Assembly (NCBI GenBank): GCA_028829895.1
Contig: CM054177.1
Location: forward strand, 73,301,163-73,365,162
Source: Sinotaia quadrata
Lineage: Eukaryota > Mollusca > Gastropoda > Architaenioglossa > Viviparidae
DNA: 64,000 nt
Reading direction: 5' to 3'
Every line of letters starts with the position of its first letter. Positions within the stretch are counted from its first letter, which is position 1. The position numbers and the translations under genes are program-made. The notes below the pieces were generated by a model, which saw nothing but the letters and a program-made list of their open reading frames with translations, was not told where the DNA came from and ran no database searches. Positions 49,825-62,773 of the stretch are shown here, piece by piece.

Positions 49825-50470
49825 TTTTATTATTGTTACTACTACTATTACTATGTACTATTTTGCTACTTCTACTACTTACTAATCTATTACTGCTACT
49901 ACTTATAACAACACTACTTACTATTTCTACTACTGTCACTGTTATTGCAACAACAACAACTACTACTACTGCTGTTGATACTACTACTATTAGGCCTACA
50001 ACAACAACTGATACTATTATGCCAATACTGTTACTACTTACTATTGCTGCTACTAATTACTACAACAACTACTTACTATTTCTACTACTGTCACTGCTAT
50101 TGCAACAACAACTACTACTGCTATTAGGCCCACAACAACAACTACTACTGCTATTAGGCCCACAACAACAACTACTACTGCTATTAGGCCCACAACAACA
50201 ACTACTACTGCTATTAGGCCCACAACAACTACTACTGCTATTAGGCCCACAACAACAACTATTATTGTTGACACTACTACTACTTTTACTACTTACTATT
50301 GCTGCTCATACAAATGCTGCCACTACTACTACTACTACTTCCACGATTGGTGTCACTACTACCACCTCCACCACCAATGACCTCCTACTGCCGCTATTGC
50401 TACAAATTCAACATTCTACTACCATTCGACTACTAGTACTTACTACTTGCTTGCTAGTACTTACCACTAA
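49825..50470. repeat. (TAC/ACT)n-rich low-complexity tract with 30-bp minisatellite
   Basis: Imperfect ACT, CTA and CAA triplets dominate. At 50101-50252 a 30-bp unit (ACAACAACAACTACTACTGC TATTAGGCCC) is repeated five times, one copy lacking three bases. It encodes GPQQQLLLLL in one + frame. Confidence 0.92.
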
Positions 50471-50499
50471 AGCTTTTACATGTACCGCTGTTTCTACTA

Positions 50500-51360
50500 C
50501 GACTATTGCTACCACTACATTTCTACATTTATTACTTTTTCTGTTACGACTATTGCTACCACTCTATTTCTACACTTATTACTATTTCTGTTACGACTAT
50601 TGCTACCACTCTATTTCTACACTTATTACTATTTCTGTTACGACTATTTCTACCACTACATTTCTACATTTATTACTATTTCTGTTACGACTATTGTTAC
50701 CACTCTATTTCTACATTTATTACTATTTCTGTTACGACTATTGCTACCACTCTATTTCTACATTTATTACTATTTCTGTTACGACTATTGTTACCACTCT
50801 ATTTCTACATTTATTACTATTTCTGTTACGACTATTGCTACCACTCTATTTCTACATTTATTACTATTTCTGTTACGACTATTGCTACCACTCTATTTCT
50901 ACATTTATTACTATTTCTGTTACGACTATTGCTACCACTCTATTTCTACATTTATTACTATTTCTGTTACGACTATTGCTACCACTCTATTTCTACATTT
51001 ATTACTATTTCTGTTACGACTATTGCTACCACTCTATTTCTACATTTATTACTATTTCTGTTACGACTATTGCTACCACTCTATTTCTACATTTATTACT
51101 ATTTCTGTTACGACTATTGCTACCACTCTATTTCTACATTTATTACTATTTCTGTTACGACTATTGCTACCACTCTATTTCTACATTTATTACTATTTCT
51201 GTTACGACTATTGCTACCACTCTATTTCTACATTTATTACTATTTCTGTTACGACTATTGCTACCACTCTATTTCTACATTTATTACTATTTCTGTTACG
51301 ACTATTGCTACCACTCTATTTCTACATTTATTACTATTTCTGTTACGACTATTGCTACTA
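50500..51360. repeat. 47-bp minisatellite, about 18 copies
   Basis: The unit is CTATTGCTACCACTCTATTT, CTACATTTATTACTATTTCT, GTTACGA. The period of 47 is not divisible by three, so a frame cycles through all three phases every 141 bp. The unit has no stop in any + frame, so three overlapping ORFs, including one of 566 codons (49767-51467), stay open. They are repeat artefacts. Early copies carry variants (CCACTACATTT, CTATTTCTAC); later ones are almost identical. Confidence 0.96.
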
Positions 51361-51943
51361 AAGCGTATTGTACATTTCATACGATCCATAAGTCTATATT
51401 TAATTTAAAATGCTGTGTCGATAGTCCCTCGCTTACATCCGTGAAGGTATTATTCAATATAAAATAGTGAAGGTAACGTGTTTGTTGGAAAAATAACACC
51501 CCCCCAAAAAAAAAAAAAAATCCCAGTAACAATCTAAATCCACACTAATAACATCCCAGGTAATAATATTATTTCCCAACACTACTATAATTTCCCATAA
51601 AGTAAGATTTCTTACCCCACTCGCTAGTTTGTGACGTCAACATGAGGGCGGGTTCTATAAATAGCATGATTTTACGTTCAGTACTAGACGCAAAAAAAAA
51701 AAAAAAAAAAAAGGGACTACCATCAACTGAGTATCAGACGTATTTACTCTGCTCCCCGCCATTTTGTACAGATTGCCGAACTAAGGATGGACGGAACACT
51801 CGAGCATCAGCCATTGCAACTAACTCTATTCAGGGCGGGAAAATCAGGATGTCTTACATCATTGCCCCAAGCTCCTGTCAGGGGCGGGTTAAAGAGACCA
51901 CTCGGCATGCGGAAAGACCAGCCACTACCACTCCCAAACTTTT

Positions 51944-53440
51944 TTGGGGCAGGGAGACCAACGTGACATACGAATGCACGAGCTTACCAAAGTGGGTCTT
52001 CCAGTCATGCCAGACGACATCGAGTACGACATTTTTGTATCTCCAGAAAGCCTTCAGGTAAATTTCGGCAACGAAGAAGTAAATGCAGCCTTTTGTGAAA
52101 CACTACGTGAGATCTGCAATATCTACTACGTATACGACACACTGAATTCCAAAAAGACCTGTTAGGAGTATGTGGGATTTCTGCCGAAAGATCACTATCA
52201 ACCACTGAAACAAACCCAAACAACATTTACCACCACGTGTGATAAAGAAATGAATACGCACATAGTCTGAAAGATCCTACCGAAAATAAAAGTGAACTCA
52301 TCCCAGACAACATCCAATCCGGTTAATGAAGCTTTTTTCACAAACACCAACAACAGTGACGGAGGAAAAAGATACAAACTTCAACCACAATAACAGGACA
52401 AAAAAAAAATCCAGACAACATCAACGAAGAAAGAAGATAATTAGAAATAACAGAAAATAGCCAATAAGCACACAAAAAATGGAGAAAAATGGAAAAAAAT
52501 TCAAACCGAAACGATCAACAACAAAAATTCCCGATAAGCAGATTATAGTTGACACCACTCTAGACGAGTTTTCAAGGGTACTTGAGGATCCAACCCCCTC
52601 TCACCCTTGCTAGTGACACCACCTAGAAGTCATAGAGCATCAGCCACGGTGGAAACAACAACAACAACAAATGTCGACATCGAGACATTCCTCGATAACG
52701 GTACAACGGTGTTGGAGGTCCCTCCTCCACCACTGACAACAACATCAACAACAACAGAGCCATCAGTATTAACAGATATGAAAGCTGAATGCAAAGAAAA
52801 GAAGAGAAATAGACCGCCTCAACACATGAGGTGTAACATGAGAGAGCAATAACACAGCGCCAACAATGGCCACAATAACGCCGCAGAAATCACCACCAAC
52901 AACGGCAGCGACAACAACAATGGCACTACTATGAGAAGCAGTATCCACAGTGGAGATATTTCAACCACCCTGTAGCGGACATGATCCAATTGCTTCTCGA
53001 CCATTTATACTGGTCGCCAGCGCTGACCTATGTACATCCCAACGGACACCGGGGATAACCACAACACCAACGACAGCGACGACAACACCACCAATAAGGA
53101 GACCAAGGTTTCAACACCCCGGGCGCACCTACACAGTAGGTACAGACTTGGTGTGCTGCCAGCCTGGTCTCTGTCAGACACCCTCCCCCTCTGCCCCCCC
53201 ACTCCAACATCGGGAACGACAGCAACAACAACTTTAGCCCACGGAATCTCGGGCTAGATTCCATCTTTGCCAGACAGACATGTCTGCAACGGACGAGCGC
53301 AGGAAGTCTTAAAAAATTCCACTACAAAGATGACGTAGCCCACAGGCCGAACCACCCCGTCCCCTCCCCCCATCAAACCCTCCTTTCTCCCAACGCGAAA
53401 GCCGGAAGAGCCCCTTACTTGAACAACAAACAGCACGAAT
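51944..53440 (+). pseudogene. Decayed Thr/Asn/Pro-rich coding region, unrecognised
   Basis: One + frame looks coding over more than 1 kb but is broken by stops. It begins RMHELTKVGLPVMPDDIEYD and IFVSPESLQ, runs to TAG 52163-52165, continues as EYVGFLPKDHYQPLK to TGA 52268-52270, and has further stops between 52390 and 52585. It reopens at 52586-52851 (VDIETFLDNGTTVLEVPPPP and a Thr-rich run) and again around 53030-53257. After 53258 another frame reads FHYKDDVAHRPNHP. CAA, ACA and ACC triplets are frequent, so part of the coding look may come from triplet repeats. The ATCT-free, GC-richer composition contrasts with its surroundings. Family unknown; a multi-exon gene with this as one damaged exon is possible. 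Confidence 0.35.
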
Positions 53441-53519
53441 GACGCTCTAAGTTCAATGCGAAGGACACTGTAAAAGACGCAATTGACAATTGAGAATTCT
53501 CGTTCGTTGCAGAATGAAT

Positions 53520-53690
53520 TTTAAGTTCTAGGATTTCTCTCATTCAAAACGGAAGGAATTTTAAGTACTAGGATTTCTCTCCTTCAACACGGAAGGAATT
53601 TTAATTTATGTACTAGGATTTCTCTCCTTCAACACGGAAGGAATTTTAGGAATTTTCTCCTTCAACACGGAAGGAATTCTTAGAGTCGGG
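53520..53690. repeat. About 40-bp minisatellite, 4 copies
   Basis: The unit is GAAGGAATTTTAAGTACTAG then GATTTCTCTCCTTCAACACG. The last copy is shortened. Confidence 0.88.
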
Positions 53691-53699
53691 ACGTTTTTT

Positions 53700-55975
53700 T
53701 TAATGGGAGGGCACTCTGTGCAAAAAGAATTCTTGTTGCAAAGAGAGGGTATTTCCAAGTATAAGGATTCATTGTTGAGTACGGAGGGTATTCTGTTAGG
53801 ATTTTGTTAGGATTTTGTATTCAATGAGGAGTTGGCCTAAGGACTTTTTCTTCAGTGCTGAGAACACTGATTTCTTGTAAACAGGGGAAGACAACATGAT
53901 TGGAATTGTGATTTCTTATTCAGTACTGAAGGCATTTAAGAATTAGGATAATCTATTCAATGAGAACAGTGCAAGAGTTGTTACTCTGCCAAATTCATTT
54001 TCATATTGATGTCGTCAGTCACATTAAAATCATATATTAAAAGTATACATAGTCGGATTGATATAAGTATGACTCTTTAAAGTTTATTTATATAGATATA
54101 AATAATTATATATATATTAGATATACGGACACCGAACTTAACACTGTAAGAAGCTGAGGCCTTGAGAATAATAAATAAAGCTATTTTAATGTTATTTTAG
54201 ATATTAAAAAATTATAGAATACCCAGAGACTGTGGACCTGTGTTTTGTGATCTGAAAGTCACGAGAGTCTTCCCCTTGTAAGAACAATTATAGCCGATGG
54301 ACGGATGTCAGCGTAGGTCACGTGTTCTCTAATCATGTGCAATTCATTTGCGCTAAGTCATTTCGAGAACACAGCAAACATTCTTGAAACCGTTCCTTAG
54401 ATAACTGAACACTGAATGTGAGACCTTGCATGAAATCAAAATCTTGCCGGCACAGCATTCCAATTCACGCTGACTGCATGAACTGCGAAGGGGAAGTTCA
54501 TTTGTTACGTTGTACAACGTAAGTGTTGAAAGGATGGGGGCCTTAACAGTTCTCAGCATGTTACCTCACCTTTGTGGAATGCTACATTGGCAGTTTTCTT
54601 ATCTTTTCTTGTTTTTATATAAAACAATAAAACATTGCTCTGTGTGTGTGTGTATGTGTGTGTGTGTGTGTATGTGTGAAAGAGAGAGATGGGTTTATCG
54701 GGTTGATGGAGGGAAAACAAAGAAAGAAGAGAGAAACACGCTTTCTTGGGTTCTTACAAAAATATAATTCTTCTAGCTTTAGGTTTCTTGTAGTGACGTA
54801 AATGAGGTATTGCGTGAATGGAAAATTAGTCTTAAAACTGTTTTCCTTCCCCCCTGTACCATTTCCCCCACTGCATTCTTCAGGAATTATGCACACTCTA
54901 CCCCACTAAATGACAATACAGATTTGTCTTCTTTAAAGACTAGTCTGCCATGATAGTCAAATCTCGTCAAAAATGATTCCTATTGTTTTCTTTAAATCTG
55001 GATAATCGTTAATGGCTGTGTTCATAAGCCTGAATAAGAAAGAGTTCGGTTGAAGGTTTTGTAGTTACAGTGTTTACAGACAGAGAGGTTTAAGTAGTGG
55101 ACTGTTTTTTTAGAAAATAATTTTTGGCTTACATTTTCATTGTAAAAGTTGAGTATAAACAAAATTCAAAATAAGAAACTGGTAATATAAGTTTCTTGTA
55201 TATATATTCTTGTAGAAGAAGGTTCGCTATAAACTTGTTTCTATTTCATTTTGTCATTTAGGCTTCATTACGAATTTCCCCTAACACTGTACATATTGTT
55301 AACCAGCGTGTTAACGTAGAGGTAAACATTAGTAAATAAACTGATTATTAATCATTCCTACATGTTTTTAGTATTTCTGTTAATAAAATAATTTCGTACG
55401 GAAATACGTTTCAAAAATTTACTATTCAATGCACGTGCGCTCTTTGTGTGTGTGTGTGTAGTAAATACATTTTCATTCGACTCACATCTACGACCAGTAT
55501 GGAGAGAAGAAATTTTACTTACTGACATTAGTGGCGCAGACAATTAGTCAACCATTCCTTCAGTGTACAATGAAAATGCTGATCAGACTATCACAACAAA
55601 TTAATTCAAGCAAGGCATGATGTAATACTTATCAGAGATCGCGGTGAAATAACTATTTCTTAAAATGTAAAGACACAGGACTTAAATGCTGTTACTACAA
55701 AGGTCTCTGCCTTTCTATTTCTGAACGATTCTGGCTATCATATACAACTTCAATAGAAAGCCAACATTATATTGCATAGCCATACAGCCTCCCAACGGGT
55801 CGCAGATCACGTGATCTTTATGTTCGGGGCGGCAAATACAATGCACATTCACGTCACAAGTGAGTGCAATGCGCCTTTGTAGCAGGCTGGCAAAAAGCCC
55901 AAGAAAGGTATGTGTCTCTGTGTTTCCTAGGTAACAATCGCGCAGCAGAGGCTGGGGACTCGTTCCTATGAGAGG
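53700..55975. other. Non-coding with short simple repeats
   Basis: (GT)n with interruptions lies at 54640-54678. A perfect 14-bp palindrome, AGATCACGTGATCT, holding an E-box (CACGTG) lies at 55804-55817. No gene is supported. Confidence 0.4.
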
Positions 55976-55999
55976 TGAACACTATGGAACATTTTGTTT

Positions 56000-56370
56000 T
56001 TGTACAAAATGCTGCAGCACTCTGTATCAAATTTTTATGGACGCTTACGAATTGCCACTTACCTCTGAAGCGCAGCACGATGTATTACTTAATATAGAAT
56101 GCAGCACTATTTATCAAATTCTGATGGGACACTTACCAATTGGCCAACTGTGTAAGATATGCTTGTTATGGGACGTAGCGCTATGGTCCTATAGCACTCT
56201 TAACAATTGACTGCTTCTTATAGGACGCAGTACTATGGTTCACTTAGCTATAGCACACTTAGCAATTGACCACTTAAGCAAGATACAAAACTCTAAGGGT
56301 CACATAGCTATGACACGCTTCGGAATTGGCCACGTACCTAACAGACATTGGAATGCGATGCTATGGGTCA
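56000..56370. repeat. Highly degenerate tandem repeat
   Basis: Loosely repeated words GCAGCACTAT, GACACTTACCAATTGGCCA, GGACGCAGTACTATGG and CACTTAGCAATTGACCAC suggest an old array with a unit of roughly 70 bp. Confidence 0.5.
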
Positions 56371-56880
56371 GATGGCTATGGACTACAATAAGTTAATGGA
56401 CACATCAAATACACCCAAAGCTGTAGGAAACGTGAGTAAGAGGCTGTAAGTGGGAGAAAAAAAAGAAAGAAGAGAATATATCGGTTATATATCGGTTGAA
56501 CAAAAAAAAAAAACTAAGTGTTGCTGGTTGAACTCCGTCTGCGCTCTTAGTCTCCACTAAGACACGGGTGGTAAGATTAAAAGATCGTCAAGAAGTAGTG
56601 AAAACAGTAAAGTATTGTCATTTATGCGCAGACAGTTTCAACTCTTGAACAGTTAATGAAGAAAACATGCATTTTGCCTTATTTCTGGAAAGGGATTTTG
56701 ACAAAGACAGAGTGTGATATATCGATAGAAGTGTATGCAGGTTGTGTGAGTGAATGTGTGAGTGTGTGTATGAGTGTGTGTGTGCGCGCGTGCATCTCTC
56801 TCTGAGTGTTTGTACCACTCTCTCTCTTTAAGCACAAACACCTATATTCAGACAAGATACGCATATATACATGTATGAAT

Positions 56881-57133
<253 letters not shown>

Positions 57134-57551
57134 TGTACATATGTGTCACACATTTCCTGAGAATGGACCTATTCCTATAACAGCACCTCTCCGAAAGGCG
57201 AAATATAAATGTAGGAAGTACACTGATCCATAGTTGTGGCAAGTCTTTCTCTATAAACTAAAATATAACTAGAATTCTTGAACATAACTAGGACAATTAC
57301 TTTATCACTTCCTTTATATATGATCTTGGTACATAAGTAAAACCATTACTTCATACTTCCTCCATGTATGGTCTTGGAACTAGGACGACATTATGGAACG
57401 ATGACGAGCCAGCTCAAGAATGAAAACTCTTCCCTGGCAAATTTAGAAGAAATAACGCATCCCCCCCCTTCTCTCCGACAACAGTTTATTACTTTATATT
57501 CTTTTGCTTTATATTCATTTTCGTTCTTTTCGAAAGTACGCTGTGTACAAC

Positions 57552-57788
57552 TGAAGTACGTCAATAGACACATTCGTACAAGTCAATTTAGTACCGCTTT
57601 GTAACGTCAATAGACACATTCGTTCAAGTCAACTTAGTATCGCTTTGTAACGTCAATAGACACATTCGTTCAAGTCAACTTAGTACCGCTTTGTAACGTC
57701 AATAGACACATTCGTTCAAGTCAACTTAGTACCGCTTTGTAACGTCAATAGACACATTCGTTCAAGTCAACTTAGTACCGCTTTGTAC
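57552..57788. repeat. 46-bp minisatellite, 5 copies
   Basis: The unit is AACGTCAATAGACACATTCG, TTCAAGTCAACTTAGTACCG, CTTTGT. Copies are nearly identical. Confidence 0.94.
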
Positions 57789-58044
57789 ACTCACCATCGC
57801 TCTGTACGAGACGCATGGGTAAACAGATTTTGAAGAACCCCGCAACCACATGGGGTTAAGCCAGATTACAGTGAAGGGGGAGATAACATTATAAAACTGT
57901 TAAAAATTGGACAAGGTGACACTTTGCTGGTATAGATTACGTCTGAAGGAAAACGTCCCCCCCCCCTTACCCCTTAATAGATTAATAAAAAGAACCTCCC
58001 GCTGGTTATAACCAGGTTCTGGTAAATTTAAATCGCATCAGGCA

Positions 58045-58192
58045 GCTGTACTGCTAAAACTATATATCGTCAGGATGAAAGGACATAGCTGGAGCCAAGT
58101 ACTGCTAAAACTATATATCGTCAGGATGAAAGGACATAGCTGGAGCCAAGTACTGCTAAAACTATATATCGTCAGGATGAAAGGACATAGCC
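58045..58192. repeat. 51-bp minisatellite, 3 copies
   Basis: The unit is GTACTGCTAAAACTATATAT, CGTCAGGATGAAAGGACATA, GCTGGAGCCAA. Confidence 0.93.
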
Positions 58193-58339
58193 ATTGGTCT
58201 TGTTACGTAAGTGGTCATCATCAGTGACGTTTGACATTCCAGGGTCCCTGCTCTATGTATAACCCCCCACCAAATAAAGTGTAAGAAATCAGGGTCTTTA
58301 AATTATATAGTATATCTTGCACTGTGTAACTGATATTTA

Positions 58340-58680
58340 ACATTTTAAGGTTCATACCCTATGAAGCCTCTCCTAACGAGGTGGAGAAACTAAGGGTCTG
58401 TTTGATAGGTAGCACTCGATTTGATGTCACAATAAAATTAGGTCTCTGCTCTAAGAAGCCAACCCTAACGAAGTACAGAAACTTGGTGTCTTTTGAAAGG
58501 TATCACCCGTAGTAATATCTCACATAAAAATTCAACCTCTCTTCTATAAACCCACCCCTAACGAAGTATAGAAGCGTAGTCTTTTGATAGGTAGCTCTCG
58601 CAGTGATGTCACATAAAATTAGGTCCCTGTTCTAGAAAGCCACCCAACAACGTAGCGCAGGAATTTAGGGGTTCTTTCAC
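58340..58680. repeat. Degenerate repeat of about 90 bp, 4 copies
   Basis: Recurring blocks AGCC-ACCCTAACGAAGTA, GAAAC-TAGGGTCTTTTGATAGG and GATGTCACATAAAATTAGGT show a diverged long-unit array. Confidence 0.7.
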
Positions 58681-58684
58681 GAAG

Positions 58685-60750
58685 TTGAAGATTGCATCAT
58701 AAATGACCTATATAACAATGACCGGAAGTGTGTAGAAAATAAGATCTCCTTTCTTATGTTACAATCTTTGCTGATATCAGACACTTTAGAGCTCCTATCC
58801 TAGGAACAACAGTCTGGGAATGTAGGAAAGTTTCCCTGTTTAGCAAACGTCAGCGTTGTCTGATCTTGAGAGTCTGCATACCTCAGCACCAAACCAGCAG
58901 GTGAGCCTAGGATTTTATGGTCCATTTCTTACGATGCAATCATCAATATCCTTTGTTAATGTGATACACATTTATAATTTCTAAAATTAAAGGGTCTGTT
59001 GCTCTCTCTCTCTAAATATATATACAAAATGGGATTTTAGATCATATTCCCTATGAAACAATTGCTGTTTAAATGTGCTTTTATTCTTGCTACCTAAATA
59101 ACGATCACTTGCAATAACTGAGATTTTAAAGGACCCCTTCACGCCCTTGGAAAAAAGAAGCATCTTTGTTTCAAGGTCTCGTAATCATTTCATTTTGCAG
59201 TAGTGCTAGTAACGACATAGATTTGAAGAGACCTTAACTATGAAATAATTACCAGGGTATTTCTTGAGATCGTAGCACTAGCTACGTAAAAAATTCTCAG
59301 ACTTTTACAATTTTATCACCTCATCCACCTTTGCAATGTAGCAGTAATAAGTTGAATCAATAACTTTAAGCCACCTTGATAAGCATAGTCATTAACTCTA
59401 ATAAAAGTTTTAAGGGCGGTCGACATTAGCGTTGCTGTTGTTGTTGACGGATTGAAAAACAAACAGTAACAACTCTAAACATTCTGGTGGTGACGCAGCA
59501 CGTTAAAAATACCCATCGATCTCCGCGGCATGCAACATGTGTCCTTGCGGATAGCCGGTAATTAATGACCTCGTTACACATTTGACATAAAACAGCACGT
59601 GACTGCCGGGTCGTGTGCACACCTGTAAACTTCACGGTTTAGTGTTTTTATTCCTGTTTTGCTACTGTGCTGACGGCACTCAATACGGCAATTTGCTATT
59701 TTTCCTTCTGTGTTTTCAAACTGGATACAGTTTACACTCACTTGCTATTTCCGCTTCGTTTGACACGCACGTGACTACGGGGTCTGGAGGTAAGAATTTC
59801 TCTCGTAGTTCAAATTCTTCTGATAAGTAAGTTATTGCTTTAGCGTAACTAAATCTTTTCCTGAAGCAAAGAATTTACTTCTGATGGCTGGAAAATTTTT
59901 GTACCAGCAACATCCATCATTGTGTCCGATCTCGTTTGCATTGGCACTAAGTTTTTTGGTGCACGTTCTCTAGACATGTTATCATTGCGGTCAAATCTAG
60001 TCTTTAGTTTTTCCAGTCTTTGTTATAATAAGAACATCCATCAGCATAGAAGTGGGTTCATTTTCAAATATTAGATTGAGGGGAGGGGAGTGGGTTCACC
60101 ACACATGATTGTTTACAATAATAATGATGAATGGGGAAAAAAAAACACGAATCAGCACCGTTTAAACTGATATGGCTGTATAATCACGTGACTACAAGTA
60201 TGACTAAATGTGATCAAAGGCTGACATACACAAACCCCCCGCGAAGTTATATTACCTGAATATACCGAGCTTTATATTGTGTTATACACAGCAAAGTCTT
60301 ATTGGTATATCATTGACTTGCAAATGACTGGACACCTGTGGATTCGTGCACGTGCGTTGTGACTGTTCGAATCGTGTATCGACCGAGGGAGCGAAACAGT
60401 GCCTTACATGAAACTAAGAAACACACAATGCCACATACCATGTCCGGTACAAACTAATGAAACTACGACCGACAACTTCAAAAGTAATCAGGTGACTAAC
60501 TCTCCAGCGTTGATCGGCAACGGCAGTTGAGACCACAACCTGGTCGGGTTCACCCTTCAAAAATCAGTGCCCTAGACTTGACACCGTATTTTTTTTTGTG
60601 CCTCATGCCAAAGTTTGCGATTAGCACCTCGTTTTTCTTCTTCCCCCGTAAGGTGGGGCTGATTTAAAAAAAATGAACACAGGTTAGAAAACGTTGATAG
60701 ATGGTACGTCTGTAAATATATCTGTAAAATACGTGTAAGCATTAAAGCAT
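58685..60750. other. Non-coding, no clear feature
   Basis: Unique sequence. A 71-codon + ORF (59615-59830) and an overlapping 69-codon minus ORF (59426-59635) have no supported identity. Confidence 0.4.
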
Positions 60751-60760
60751 GGATGCACGC

Positions 60761-60888
<128 letters not shown>

Positions 60889-61244
60889 CGCTCTGTTTGA
60901 CCTCAAAGACGTTAAAAGAGAGCTATAAGACTGTGATATACTTATTTGCGAGCGTTAAAATCGACATGCTATATGTAACTGCGAACATGGTCTAAATAAC
61001 CACTTTGACAGCGGTGGGAGTCATTCATTCTTCTTGTTCGTCTGTTCATTTACAAATTTGAAATTTGAAATTGTATTGCATTTGAAATTCGTATAGGACT
61101 TTAGAGTGTTTAGATATCTTCATGTGAAGGTGTGATAATCACAGACTTACAATGCGACAATTAAAAGAAATGCTATTGACGTAGTCATTTTCAGTTAGAA
61201 AAAGTAAATGCAGTTTAAAGTATTATCATATTGTTAAACTACGG

Positions 61245-61350
61245 CAGAGAAAAGTCGACAGAATTGTCTGTTGACAAGAACAATTGATTTTGTAATAGAA
61301 AAGGCACAAGGATTGCCTGTTAACAAGAACAATTGATTTTGTAATAGAAA
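61245..61350. repeat. Direct repeat of about 55 bp, 2 copies
   Basis: ACAAGAACAATTGATTTTGT AATAGAAAAGGCA occurs twice with its preceding GTCTGTTG or GCCTGTTA. Confidence 0.88.
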
Positions 61351-62147
61351 AGGCAACAGATTCAATGTAGTAAGATGTCTTGGAGTTCGCTAAAGTAAAA
61401 ATGGAATGATTACTTTTTCAGAATGGATATTAAATGAAACTTCCTAACGTTATCTGTACTGTCGAACTGTTTATCAGGAAAGTGTAAACACTAAGCAACT
61501 GTGAAAAATACTTGATTGGCAATGTATGGAGTCGACTGATGAGAACAAACAAATGCCATCGATGAATGAGAACAAATATTTTCAGTAGATTGATGATGAC
61601 CTATTCTGGAGCATATTAAATATGTTGATAAAATCGTGAGTCAAATAACGAAAGCAAATATTGGAGTTGATTTATGATGACCTCTAATGGAGTCGAATAA
61701 TGAAATATGCATTGAGAGAAATGTCTTCGGATATGTAAATAGCAAACAAAACCATCTATTATTGATATGAAATGTATTTGCGTTGAAATAAAGATTATTG
61801 TTTTAAGCGTACGGGTTATTACTACTCTTGAGTAGAGCTTAGTATTTTATGTGTGTCTGAATTTGTCATTATCAAATCTTTAGCTGCAGAGCAGTACAAA
61901 TCTTACTAATGCATTTGTTCTGATTTTAAAATAAATATTTTAAGTCTGGAGTTTTGGCACGCTCTGGATTATATTCACGAACCTCAATCTGGTGTCATTC
62001 TCTGTTGTCGATATTTTCGAAGCCAGTGAATATGCGTACATAAATAATACGAAATTACGAGTCCAACGTGAGCATTATAGCTCAAACGTTTGTTGCGGGG
62101 AACCGGAGTTAAGCTTTAGGGTCTCATTTAGGTTTGCGCCGAATTAT

Positions 62148-62580
62148 TTAGCTGTAGTACAGAGGGACCCCGAATTTTTGGTCAGATTAATTAGTTTGCA
62201 GTACAGAGGGACCCCGAATTTTGTGTCAGATTAATTAGTTTGCAGTACAGAGGGACCCCGAATTTTGTGTCAGATTAATTAGTTTGCAGTACAGAGGGAC
62301 CCCGAATTTTGTGTCAGATTTAATTAGTTTGCAGTACAGAGGGACCCCGAATTTTGTGTCAGATTTAATTAGTCTGCAGTACAGAGGGACCTCGAATTTT
62401 GTGTCAGATTAATTAGTTTGCAGTGCAGAAGGGCCCCGTATTTTGTGCCAGACTATTAATATTTGCAGTGTAGAGTTATCCTGAATTGAGTTCCATGCTA
62501 TTTAAATGCAGCGCAGAAGGGACCCTGAAATTTGTGCCAAACTATTTATTTTGCAGTTCAGCGGGGACCCTGAATTAGAG
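62148..62580. repeat. 44-bp minisatellite, about 9 copies
   Basis: The unit is GCAGTACAGAGGGACCCCGA ATTTTGTGTCAGATTAATTAGTTT. The first six copies are close to identical; the last three are diverged and variable in length, so homogenisation is greatest at the 5' side. Confidence 0.93.
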
Positions 62581-62739
62581 CAGAAACAAATGCTGCTCAA
62601 GAGATTTTTTTCGCTTGAATGCTTACTTAAAGCGCCATGATGACTTTCTCAGCTTGTAACCAATCCTGGGACTATCTGTATTCACTTAGCTCCGCTCTTA
62701 GACTCTTGAGTGAAGCGGGACCGTTAAAAGATGCAGAAT

Positions 62740-62740
<1 letters not shown>

Positions 62741-62771
<31 letters not shown>
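62741..62771. repeat. Poly-A run
   Basis: About 30 consecutive A bases, preceded by unique sequence. It could be the tail of a retrotransposed fragment, but no source was recognised. Confidence 0.9.

Positions 62772-62773
<2 letters not shown>

Noticed and set aside
62741..62771. Poly-A run as the tail of a processed pseudogene
   Set aside because: The preceding sequence has no coding character and no target duplication was seen.
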